Part shown: positions 1 to 5,530 of the stretch, piece after piece
Layout: the number at the start of each line of letters is the position of its first letter
Position numbering within the stretch: the first letter of the stretch is position 1
From: Candidatus Avelusimicrobium fimicolum
GTDB taxonomy: Bacteria > Elusimicrobiota > Elusimicrobia > Elusimicrobiales > Elusimicrobiaceae
Assembly (NCBI GenBank): GCA_900541355.1
Contig: UQJU01000050.1
Location: forward strand, 1 to 10,976
Reading direction: 5' to 3'
DNA: 10,976 bases
The notes under the pieces: model-generated
What the model was told of the DNA's origin: nothing
The model's input: the letters and a program-made list of their open reading frames with translations, nothing else
The model's database searches: none
Made by a program: the position numbers and the translations under genes

Positions 1-1075
1 GATACCGTACCCGACGATAGCAACGGGCCAGTTAAGTATTACACAGAACTGGACAAAAGTTAAAGGCATCCGTGCTGTAACTTCCACTACTCCAGAACCA
101 GACCCAGGACCAGACCCAGGACCAGAACCAGACCCAGGACCAGAACCAGACCCAGATACTCCCAAAAAGTGGTATCCAAGCACTGGCACCGGGAATTCTG
201 TGTGGACGCCTGACGATGTAGTTAAACCAAATGACCCAGTGTATGATACAGAAAGCAATGCAACCACAAACGATGGAAGCACCGGGAAAGTAGACACGGT
301 AGTATCCGTACGCCCCGATGGAAGCGGATTTACGGGAAGCAGCGGAACGGATTATACAGACACGTATACACCGCCTGCTCCGGTGGAGTATAACGGTGCA
401 GTAGCCTGTATTAGTGGTACTAAGCTGGTAGATGGAGGTGGTTACAATTCAGCTACGTATCCTCCTGAACCCCAAAACAACTATGAGTTCGGATATACAA
501 AAGTAACTGTGAACGGTAACAACACGGACGATTATACGTTCACAGACAACATTGTTTACTCGGACAGTAAATGTACTAATCGGTTCGGTACGATAATTTC
601 CCATACAGAAAATGCTACGTTAGTTCGGTACGACGAAACCTGGTCGTTTACTCAGCCAGACGGGACAGTCCTTACAGGTGAGTATGTAGTCGGTGTTTCT
701 GTAACAGGCTCTTGTTTAAATGAGGCACCCGTAAATAATACCTTAGGGTTGTTAAACGTCTTTGATGGTGTTGTGTCTACCTACAAGATTAAGAAGGCAC
801 CAACCAGTATACCCGACGACCTTAAGGGCGAATTGTATGTAAGCCTAACGGATACAGGCTATAGTTTAACAACAAAGGTGCATACATTTTTCAAGAGCGG
901 GGAATTTCCAATATCCTATGCCTTGCCGTACTACCACGACCCACTATCAGAAGGGGAAACTGCATATGAATTAGTCAGCACTACCGGAGACTATTTCAAT
1001 GACGCTTATGTGGTAGTCGACGGAAAGAGATACAGACTAACCTTTATTGGAAACAAATTGGCAACACAATACTAG
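1..1075 (+). CDS. Phage tail-fibre/adhesin-like protein, 5'-partial
   Basis: The reading frame is open from base 2 to the TAG at 1073-1075, giving 357 visible residues; the true start lies upstream of the window. A GTG at about 200 is only an internal valine. Visible order: a short segment ending in VTSTT, a Pro/Glu/Asp/Gly linker built from PEPDPG units (residues about 31-52), a module of about 52 residues starting at VWT (200-355) that is shared with the next gene, then a Thr/Tyr/Asn/Gly-rich, beta-strand-like C-terminal region of about 240 residues. There is no signal peptide or membrane segment in the visible part. The role is inferred from position: it lies directly upstream of another tail-fibre-like gene and a lysis cassette, where phages keep receptor-binding proteins. 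I do not recognise a named family. The gene looks AT-richer than the lysis genes, as expected for exchanged host-range genes. Confidence 0.7.
   Translation, partial: IPYPTIATGQLSITQNWTKVKGIRAVTSTTPEPDPGPDPGPEPDPGPEPDPDTPKKWYPSTGTGNSVWTPDDVVKPNDPVYDTESNATTNDGSTGKVDTVVSVRPDGSGFTGSSGTDYTDTYTPPAPVEYNGAVACISGTKLVDGGGYNSATYPPEPQNNYEFGYTKVTVNGNNTDDYTFTDNIVYSDSKCTNRFGTIISHTENATLVRYDETWSFTQPDGTVLTGEYVVGVSVTGSCLNEAPVNNTLGLLNVFDGVVSTYKIKKAPTSIPDDLKGELYVSLTDTGYSLTTKVHTFFKSGEFPISYALPYYHDPLSEGETAYELVSTTGDYFNDAYVVVDGKRYRLTFIGNKLATQY
92..156 (+). repeat. Tandem 18-bp repeat encoding a PEPDPG linker
   Basis: The unit CCAGAACCAGACCCAGGA occurs at 92-109 and 122-139, and a near-complete copy starts at 140. A shortened 12-bp unit (CCAGACCCAGGA) sits at 110-121. 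All units keep the frame and encode PEPDPG or PDPG, a stiff acidic linker before the module shared with the next gene. Both unit lengths are multiples of three, so gain or loss of a unit would change linker length without breaking the gene. Confidence 0.9.
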
Positions 1076-1085
1076 GAGAACGAAA

Positions 1086-2999
1086 ATGGCAAACGCAAAA
1101 CAATATACAGATTTACAAACAGCGGAAACGCTTAACGACACGGATTTGATGGCGGTTTCCCAGAGCGGAGCGACGGAGCTTAAAACGACTACGGTTGGTG
1201 CGGTAGCTTCCCGCGCGGCGGCTATTGTGTCCACGGACCAGGTGCAAGAAATCGTGGCGGATTTGGGGCTTGGAAAGCAAGTTTTAGCTCAGACTCTGCA
1301 GGATAAAGGCGTTGAAACTACCGCTTCCGATACGCTCTCCCAGATGGCGACTAAATTGTCAGCAGTTGATGTGGTGGGGGCGAAAGAATATTTACGCGGT
1401 AAAGTGGCCATTACACCTCCCGGCTATAATACAGGTTTGCCTATTGCCTGTCAATGTGGTATCAAAAACAATAAAGGACTGGCCTTGACCGCAGGTAAAA
1501 TTGCATTAGTTGAACTTGCTGACGATGGGACGCTTGCAGACCTCGCTTCCGTTACTGACGCAGATATTATTACTTCCAATGCTAGCTATAAGAGCATATG
1601 GACAAATGCGGCGGGCACGGTCGCGGTTTATTTTAACCCAAAATCAACGACTGCTTCTCAAGCCCTTGTATTTGACATTAATTTGGCCGCGCCGTCAATT
1701 ACTTTACGCGGCAAAATTGAGAACTTAATTGTACAAGCTACCACGTCCTCGTTGGAATTTTTTTATATCTCCGAAGACGGTACAAAAGCTGTCATATTTC
1801 AACAAGATGGTAATGATAACGCCAGTATTAATTGGTTAAATCTTACGGACTTAACGGCAGAGACTTCTACGCAGAAGCTAACAGTTCGGCTGAGATATAA
1901 TGCTTTTTCAGGATTTGCCTACGATATCGGAGAACAGACGTTAATGTTCCTGGCAAAAGATAGCTACCAAACGGATGCCTATCCTATAACGCTTGACTTC
2001 TCTTCTAAACTAATATCCTTCGGTACTGCTATGGTATTCAGCGGAAATATACCTGCATATACTCATAAGGGGGGATTGGCAGTTCTTCCTGCAGAAGGGT
2101 TATTATTTAAAACCACATATCAGTATAATTCCAATTTAGCTGCTATGGATATTCTCCTTCAAGCCTTTAGCCTGAACACTAACCAAGTGCTGGATGAAAT
2201 TAAATTAAAAAATGTGAGCCTTAATTTGGCCAGCACATCTTACATGATAGATTATGACAGAAAACCAACACCGTTTGTGGCTGGTATCTCCAATAATATC
2301 GTAAAAATCACAGGCAGCTATTTGACTGGTTGGGAGTTTAATACAGCTACCAACAAATTTAATACAGAAAATATTGCTTCAATACCAAACGATATCTATA
2401 TACGTAATGCTTCTTTATGGCGTCTTAATACCAGTCCTGATACATCCTATATATACTACCCTACTATGTATTTAGAAAATACAGTAGCAAATAAAGTAAT
2501 GTTCGCTCCCGGAACGTCTAATACGGCTTTCAGGATTGCTGGTGGGAATAGATTGTTTACTCTGTCTTTAAGCAAAGAAATCTGTTTCGGCAGTGTTTAC
2601 AAAAGGAACGGGAACGCTGTAGTTCATCAGTTATCTCCCTGGGACGACGACGCTTACGCAGCCGGAGCGTACGACATTGAGAACAAGAAAGTAGTTTTAG
2701 ATATCCCCGGCACTGATACTGGCGGTAGTGATTCCGGCGGAGATACTGGCGGCGGCGATGTTCCGCCTTCCACTGACGAAAAAGCTACCGCTTGGACTTA
2801 TACAAGCCCGGACGATGGTATGACTACCACCGTATGGACTGCTAGTGCGGAGCCTAAACGGAAAGACTGGGCCTACAGCTCTAAAGAAGCCGCGATTACT
2901 AACGATGGAGTTACGGGAACAGTAGCTACGATTATTTCAGTAACTGGCACATCCATAACATTGTCTGGCCAAAAAGGAATGGACTACATCAAAGAATAG
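1086..2999 (+). CDS. Phage tail-fibre-like protein with possible beta-propeller body
   Basis: The product is 637 residues. I chose the ATG at 1086 because AGGAG at 1074-1078 lies 7 nt upstream; an in-frame TTG at 1047 would overlap the previous gene and has no comparable site. Residues 1-107 resemble the N-terminal part of phage tail proteins, including the recurring pattern KGVETTASDTLSQMATKL (74-91). The middle (about 108-540) alternates short beta-like segments with D/N-G turns such as SEDGTKAVIF and NAAGTVAVYF, which suggests propeller-like blades. A Gly/Asp/Ser/Thr linker follows (542-565). The C-terminus (583-634) is colinear with the module in the upstream gene. It probably acts in virion attachment. 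The tail assignment rests on the N-terminal pattern and position; the propeller is my inference. The middle looks AT-richer than both ends, which fits mosaic acquisition. Confidence 0.72.
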   Translation: MANAKQYTDLQTAETLNDTDLMAVSQSGATELKTTTVGAVASRAAAIVSTDQVQEIVADLGLGKQVLAQTLQDKGVETTASDTLSQMATKLSAVDVVGAKEYLRGKVAITPPGYNTGLPIACQCGIKNNKGLALTAGKIALVELADDGTLADLASVTDADIITSNASYKSIWTNAAGTVAVYFNPKSTTASQALVFDINLAAPSITLRGKIENLIVQATTSSLEFFYISEDGTKAVIFQQDGNDNASINWLNLTDLTAETSTQKLTVRLRYNAFSGFAYDIGEQTLMFLAKDSYQTDAYPITLDFSSKLISFGTAMVFSGNIPAYTHKGGLAVLPAEGLLFKTTYQYNSNLAAMDILLQAFSLNTNQVLDEIKLKNVSLNLASTSYMIDYDRKPTPFVAGISNNIVKITGSYLTGWEFNTATNKFNTENIASIPNDIYIRNASLWRLNTSPDTSYIYYPTMYLENTVANKVMFAPGTSNTAFRIAGGNRLFTLSLSKEICFGSVYKRNGNAVVHQLSPWDDDAYAAGAYDIENKKVVLDIPGTDTGGSDSGGDTGGGDVPPSTDEKATAWTYTSPDDGMTTTVWTASAEPKRKDWAYSSKEAAITNDGVTGTVATIISVTGTSITLSGQKGMDYIKE

Positions 3000-3012
3000 G
3001 AGGAACTAGCTA

Positions 3013-3261
3013 ATGAGCGAAGACGTCAAAAAAATATCTCCGTCGGCCCTGAAAGAATGGCTGGTGCTGGCCGGTTTGGCGGGCGGCGTTGTGTTGTGGT
3101 GCGTTACCATGTACGGCCTGCCGCCGCGCGTGGACAAGCTGGAAAAGACCGTGGCAGAGCATGAACGCCGGCTGACGGAAAGCGGTGTGAAGATAGACAT
3201 TATCCTGGACGACGTAAAAACTATCAAAGGGTTCATCTTGCAACGCCACGGAGGGGAATGA
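3013..3261 (+). CDS. Phage membrane-anchored coiled-coil protein in lysis cassette
   Basis: The product is 82 residues. A near-perfect Shine-Dalgarno AGGAGGA (2998-3004) overlaps the stop of the previous gene and precedes the ATG by 8 nt. A cytoplasmic-type polar start (1-15) is followed by one membrane segment (about 16-35, rich in L, A, G and V) and then a charged heptad-like helix (about 39-75: RVDKLEKTVAEHERRL and onward). The layout recalls XhlA-type or holin-accessory proteins, though the order of membrane segment and coil is reversed relative to XhlA. It overlaps the endolysin start, which ties it to lysis. It could be the holin, a holin regulator or an unrelated structural anchor. I cannot choose from sequence alone. 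Confidence 0.7.
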   Translation: MSEDVKKISPSALKEWLVLAGLAGGVVLWCVTMYGLPPRVDKLEKTVAEHERRLTESGVKIDIILDDVKTIKGFILQRHGGE

Positions 3262-3653
3262 TGCCAAAGTTTTCTAAAACCAGCGAGGCGCGGCTTTCAA
3301 CGTGCCACCCGGATTTACAGGCGGTGTGCCGGGAGCTCATCAAACAGTTTGATTTCTCGGTACTGGAAGGACACCGGGGCGAAAAGGCCCAAAACGCGGC
3401 CTTTGAACGCAGAAACAGCCATGTGCGCTACCCAAACTCGGCGCATAATAAAACACCCAGCCTGGCCGTGGATATTGCGCCTTATCCCATTGATTGGGGG
3501 GATTTGGGGCGTTTTAGGGAAATGATTTACCGCTTTGACGCCGTGGCATGCGTGTTGCGCGCCCGCGGCGAAATTCAAAGCCGCTTTGAATACGGCGCAT
3601 TCTGGCCGAACTTCAAAGATTATCCGCATGTAGAAATTAAAAAGGAGAAATGA
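3261..3653 (+). CDS. Phage endolysin, M15-family zinc peptidase
   Basis: The product is 130 residues from the ATG at 3261. An ATG three bases earlier (3258) overlaps the upstream stop, but GGAGG at 3250-3254 is better spaced (6 nt) for 3261. The protein matches the single-domain phage M15 peptidases that cut peptide cross-bridges of peptidoglycan. Visible signatures are the N-terminal CHPDLQ, the zinc-site segment SAHNKTPSLAVDIAPY (H62 and D71 as ligands) and the C-terminal DYPHVEI, with D120 as likely catalytic residue and H123 as third ligand. The D-x-x-H spacing is the one seen in Ply500-type enzymes. There is no signal peptide, so a holin is needed for export. Length is normal for a stand-alone catalytic domain without a cell-wall-binding domain, as is common in phages of diderm hosts. 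The exact bond cleaved cannot be read from the sequence. Confidence 0.93.
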   Translation: MPKFSKTSEARLSTCHPDLQAVCRELIKQFDFSVLEGHRGEKAQNAAFERRNSHVRYPNSAHNKTPSLAVDIAPYPIDWGDLGRFREMIYRFDAVACVLRARGEIQSRFEYGAFWPNFKDYPHVEIKKEK

Positions 3654-3655
3654 TT

Positions 3656-3850
3656 ATGGAATGGTTACAAACGCATTGGGACGATGTACTGACGATTATC
3701 GGCGGTGTGGTGGTAGCGGTGTCCGCCGTGGTAAAGCTGACCTCTACGACTAAAGACGACACGGTGTGGGCAAAAATCTTAAAGGTTCTGTCCGCGCTGA
3801 GTCTGGTGAACCCCGATGGCTCCGTCATTGGCAAAAAGGCGGATAAATGA
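3656..3850 (+). CDS. Phage one-pass holin-like protein
   Basis: The product is 64 residues. The ATG at 3656 is preferred over the ATG at 3650 because AGGAG at 3643-3647 lies 8 nt before it but only 2 nt before the other. One membrane segment (about 9-27, containing TIIGGVVVAVSAVVKL) is followed by a short polar turn, STTKDD, and an amphipathic helix (about 36-50). Small phage proteins with this layout, including a T-x-x-K-DD stretch after the membrane helix, commonly sit beside endolysins and are annotated as putative holins. Its position between the endolysin and the spanins supports a role in membrane permeabilisation. Function has not been shown for this type as far as I know, and the protein at 3013-3261 is a rival holin candidate. 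Confidence 0.72.
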   Translation: MEWLQTHWDDVLTIIGGVVVAVSAVVKLTSTTKDDTVWAKILKVLSALSLVNPDGSVIGKKADK

Positions 3851-4053
3851 TATATGCGGCTATAATCGCCGCGCTGACGGCTTTGGCGGCCTTTGGGGCG
3901 GTATTGTACCGCTCCGGCCGCCGGGCAGCAGAGAACGAGGCCCTAAAGGCAGGGAGAAAGGCGGATGAAAAGGTGGATAAAGCTATCCGGCGCGCTGGCA
4001 GTCTTAGCCGGGCTGAGCTTATTGAGCGGCTGCGCGACCGTGAGGACATCTAA
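3847..4053 (+). CDS. Inner-membrane spanin (Rz-like)
   Basis: The product is 68 residues. The ATG overlaps the upstream stop by 4 nt (ATGA), which indicates translational coupling; only a weak purine-rich site precedes it. An N-terminal membrane anchor (about 3-21, AAIIAALTALAAFGAVL) is followed directly by a highly charged, Ala/Glu/Arg/Lys-rich helix to the C-terminus. That is the i-spanin plan: anchored in the inner membrane with a periplasmic helix that meets the o-spanin. The identification depends largely on the lipoprotein gene that starts inside it. At 68 residues it is much shorter than lambda Rz (about 150), so the bridge would be short. Rz-like proteins are very divergent, and a plain search may not confirm it. 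Confidence 0.75.
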   Translation: MIYAAIIAALTALAAFGAVLYRSGRRAAENEALKAGRKADEKVDKAIRRAGSLSRAELIERLRDREDI

Positions 4054-4165
4054 CGCGGCCATTTGCCGCATCCAGTTTGATTACCGGGACGCGGGCATTG
4101 AGGCTTTAAACGACCAAAACCTGCGCGCGCTGGCGGTGTTTAAAGAGGTGTGCGATGGACGGTAA
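3965..4165 (+). CDS. Outer-membrane lipoprotein spanin (Rz1-like), overlapping Rz
   Basis: The product is 66 residues in a different frame from the i-spanin gene. It starts inside that gene (89-nt overlap) and extends 112 nt beyond its end. GGGAG at 3952-3956 lies 8 nt before the ATG, so it has its own ribosome site. Residues 1-22 form a lipoprotein signal with a basic start (MKRWIK), a hydrophobic core and the lipobox LLSGC; C23 is the predicted lipidated residue. An alanine at +2 is compatible with outer-membrane sorting. The mature part is about 44 residues, without the proline richness of lambda Rz1, and has two more cysteines (C34, C63) that could form disulfides. Together with the preceding gene this gives the classical overlapping two-component spanin arrangement, which disrupts the outer membrane at the end of lysis. 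Confidence 0.82.
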   Translation: MKRWIKLSGALAVLAGLSLLSGCATVRTSNAAICRIQFDYRDAGIEALNDQNLRALAVFKEVCDGR

Positions 4166-4274
4166 ATGCCCGCACGCGGAATTTGACCGCTATTTAAGCG
4201 AGGCCGTGTGCAAAAAATACGGCCTGCCGTGCCGCGTGGCCTGTAAGAGTTGTACGGAACAAACGTACATCTAA
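4155..4274 (+). CDS. Cysteine-rich 39-residue protein at prophage edge
   Basis: This small gene runs from ATG at 4155 to TAA at 4272-4274 and overlaps the o-spanin stop by 11 nt. GAGG at 4145-4148 lies 6 nt upstream, so translation is plausible. The product starts MDGKCPHAEFDRYL and has five cysteines, at residues 5, 19, 26, 30 and 33. The last four lie within 15 residues, in a C-x6-C-x3-C-x2-C pattern, and H7 lies near the first. This suggests a small metal-binding or zinc-ribbon-like fold, but the spacing is not a standard one that I recognise. There is no signal peptide, so it would act in the cytoplasm. It is the last gene before the prophage boundary. Function unknown. Confidence 0.6.
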   Translation: MDGKCPHAEFDRYLSEAVCKKYGLPCRVACKSCTEQTYI

Positions 4275-4436
4275 AAATAAGAAAAATTTATAGATAACTA
4301 GTCTTTTTGGGGCTTTTTGGTATAAATTTTTGCGGGGTTAATAGTAGCGTTTTTAGTAGCGTTTTTTATTACAAAATTGGCCGTTTTATTACAAAATACG
4401 CTCATTTATTATAAACTTGGCCCGACGGAAGAGGCC
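4275..4436. other. Probable prophage attachment region
   Basis: No gene is supported between the last phage gene and the tRNA-Ser terminator. The stretch is AT-rich and carries closely packed direct repeats (separate entry). It separates phage genes on the + strand from host genes on the - strand and lies beyond the 3' end of a tRNA gene, a usual target of phage integration. I therefore infer an att region. No integrase is visible and no core can be defined without the other prophage end. I see no clear terminator for the phage transcript. Confidence 0.5.
4342..4397 (+). repeat. Direct repeats resembling integrase/excisionase arm sites
   Basis: TAGTAGCGTTTT occurs twice head to tail (4342-4353 and 4354-4365). 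TTTTATTACAAAAT occurs twice, with starts 20 bp apart (4364-4377 and 4384-4397), and a weaker relative, TTTATTATAAA, follows at about 4404-4414. Short direct repeats with such spacing near a prophage end are typical of recombinase or directionality-factor arm sites. The repeats are seen directly; their role is inferred. Confidence 0.55.
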
Positions 4437-4438
4437 GC

Positions 4439-4461
4439 AAAAAACCCCGACATCGTCGGGG
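4439..4461 (-). terminator. Intrinsic terminator of the tRNA-Ser transcript
   Basis: Read on the - strand, a 7-bp stem (CCCCGAC paired with GTCGGGG, 4445-4461, 3-nt loop) is followed by six T (complement of the A run at 4439-4444). It begins about 20 nt beyond the tRNA 3' end. The + strand has no T run after the hairpin, so it works in one direction only. Confidence 0.82.
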
Positions 4462-4481
4462 TAATGGGTTGTATAGCAAAA

Positions 4482-4566
4482 CGGAGAGGGAGGGATTTGA
4501 ACCCTCGAAACCTTGCGGTTTACAGGTTTTCGAGACCTGCTGTTTCAACCACTCACACACCTCTCC
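4482..4566 (-). tRNA. tRNA-Ser, anticodon CGA (reads UCG)
   Basis: On the - strand an 85-nt cloverleaf can be drawn. The acceptor pairs GGAGAGG with CCTCTCC and has discriminator G. The anticodon stem pairs CAGGT with ACCTG around the loop CTCGAAA, so positions 34-36 are CGA. A long variable arm (AAACC paired with GGTTT, loop GCAA) marks a class II tRNA, and the T arm pairs GAGGG with CCCTC around TTCAAAT. The class II arm and the anticodon together give serine. CCA is not encoded; the genomic sequence after the discriminator is TTTTGC, so CCA must be added enzymatically. The gene has its own upstream -10 box and a terminator. Confidence 0.96.
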
Positions 4567-4609
4567 AATTATACCGTCGCCGAGTGGCGGGCATCGGGTA
4601 TCTAATTCT

Positions 4610-4615
4610 ATTATA
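4610..4615 (-). promoter_or_regulatory. -10 box for tRNA-Ser
   Basis: A perfect TATAAT is read on the - strand here, about 43 nt upstream of the mature tRNA 5' end, giving a 5' leader of roughly 37 nt for RNase P to remove. I see no good -35 match at 16-18 nt. Transcription from the hydrolase gene upstream might also reach the tRNA. Confidence 0.55.
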
Positions 4616-4649
4616 GCAAACTTTTGCGCGCTCCTGCGCCGGATACTCC

Positions 4650-5471
4650 TTATAACTGATGCAAAAATTGTACTACTGCCTCCTGCGCCCAGACAAATTC
4701 GTCGTGTCCGCCCACCGGGGACAAAAAACGCTTTTCGTGGCCGATAAAGTCCGCCAGTTTGGCACTTTGCCGCCACGGAATTGTTTGATCGGCCCGGCTC
4801 ATACACACCAGGACGGGCAAACCTTCCGGTAATTTTTTTGCAGATTTTACGTTATCAAAGCGGTTGAAATACAAAAAAGGAAATACCAAAAGCGCCGCCA
4901 AACGATACCAACTTGATGCGGGTGAATAATCGTGCGTGCGCAAGCATACCGCCATATCGGGCGTGCTTAAAAACGGGCTTTGCAGGATTAATGCCTTAAG
5001 GGGCAACTTCCCCATTTCTGATGCCGCATACAGTGCGGGCGCGTTGCCTAGTGAATGCCCGAAAAGTACGATATCTTTTGGCAAAATTTTTAAGTCTTTT
5101 AATGCGTAGCGTACCGCACAAAGCGCATCCTCAAACACCGTTTTTTGGCTGGGGCTGCCCGCAGACACACCAAAGCCGCGGTAGTCAAACATTATAATTC
5201 CAAATCCCAGCGGCGCATAGGCTTGGGCAAATGCTTCAAAGTGCGATATATTTCCACCCCGTCCGTGAAAAAAAAGCAGAGTAGGCAAGCCCTTTCCTGC
5301 CGGGAGATACACCCCGGTAATCATTTTGCCGTTAGGTGCGGGAAAGGCAATCTTTTGAAAGGGTAATTTTAAAGGCCAGCGTTTTTTTTGCGGGCGAAAT
5401 ACCATATGCGCCCCCACGCGCGTTAGCGCGTACCCTATCAGCAGTATAAGTAAAATTAAAAGTACAAACAT
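4650..5471 (-). CDS. Membrane-anchored alpha/beta hydrolase (ABHD13/17- or Bem46-like)
   Basis: The product is 273 residues. An N-terminal hydrophobic segment (about 2-16) anchors the protein in the membrane or serves as an uncleaved signal. The alpha/beta-hydrolase core follows: the oxyanion-loop motif FFHGRGGN (67-74), FDYRGFGVSAG (95-105), the nucleophile elbow GHSLG with S140, an acid residue in RADQTIP (D228) and the catalytic histidine in GGHDEF (H256). The triad is complete, so it should be an active serine hydrolase such as an esterase, thioesterase or lipase-like enzyme; the substrate cannot be deduced. The motifs resemble the ABHD13/ABHD17/Bem46 group. The start at 5471 has no Shine-Dalgarno site but is preceded by TATAAT at 6-nt spacing. 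It diverges from the DUF2157 operon. Confidence 0.92.
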   Translation of the reverse strand: MFVLLILLILLIGYALTRVGAHMVFRPQKKRWPLKLPFQKIAFPAPNGKMITGVYLPAGKGLPTLLFFHGRGGNISHFEAFAQAYAPLGFGIIMFDYRGFGVSAGSPSQKTVFEDALCAVRYALKDLKILPKDIVLFGHSLGNAPALYAASEMGKLPLKALILQSPFLSTPDMAVCLRTHDYSPASSWYRLAALLVFPFLYFNRFDNVKSAKKLPEGLPVLVCMSRADQTIPWRQSAKLADFIGHEKRFLSPVGGHDEFVWAQEAVVQFLHQL

Positions 5472-5477
5472 ATTCTT

Positions 5478-5483
5478 ATTATA
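5478..5483 (-). promoter_or_regulatory. -10 box of the hydrolase gene, leaderless candidate
   Basis: On the - strand TATAAT is followed by AAGAAT and then the ATG at 5471. Six nucleotides separate the box from the start codon, so transcription would begin at or next to the A of ATG. TAGACA (5503-5508), a 5/6 match to TTGACA, lies 19 nt upstream of the box, slightly farther than ideal. No ribosome site is present. Confidence 0.65.
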
Positions 5484-5515
5484 TCTTTTGTGGCGGGCGG
5501 TCTGTCTATCGTATT

Positions 5516-5524
5516 TGGTATAAT
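5516..5524 (+). promoter_or_regulatory. Extended -10 promoter of the DUF2157-Mrp operon, leaderless candidate
   Basis: TGGTATAAT combines the extended -10 element TGn with a perfect TATAAT (5519-5524). It is followed by six bases (CGGGGT) and the ATG at 5531. The predicted transcription start is therefore at the start codon. No convincing -35 box lies 16-18 nt upstream, in keeping with an extended -10 promoter. GGGG at 5526-5529 is too close to the ATG to serve as a normal ribosome site. Confidence 0.65.
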
Positions 5525-5530
5525 CGGGGT

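Noticed and set aside
92..156. Possible CRISPR-like or regulatory repeat array
   Set aside because: The units are contiguous, without spacers, stay in frame and encode a Pro/Glu/Asp/Gly linker inside an open coding frame.
200..202. GTG at 200 as the start of the first gene
   Set aside because: The frame is open upstream to the window edge through a sensible linker, and no ribosome site precedes 200; it is an internal valine in the shared module.
1047..1085. TTG at 1047 as start of the second tail gene
   Set aside because: It lies inside the previous coding sequence, while the ATG at 1086 has AGGAG at good spacing and gives a typical tail-protein N-terminus.
3315..3629. Minus-strand frame opposite the endolysin
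   Set aside because: The + strand frame has the full M15 zinc and catalytic motifs; the antisense frame is a by-product.
4567..4574. A second TATAAT on the - strand directly adjoining the tRNA 5' end
   Set aside because: Transcription from it would start inside the mature tRNA; the box at 4610-4615 is the workable one.
4618..4650. GC-rich GCGC-AGGA-GCGC hairpin after the hydrolase stop (- strand) as a terminator
   Set aside because: The stem is only 4 bp and no T run follows, so it is too weak to call.
4377..4806. Open frames on both strands across the tRNA-Ser gene (+ 4377-4616, + 4469-4747, - 4402-4806)
   Set aside because: They run through a complete tRNA, its terminator and the end of the hydrolase gene, and have no ribosome sites or recognisable protein features.
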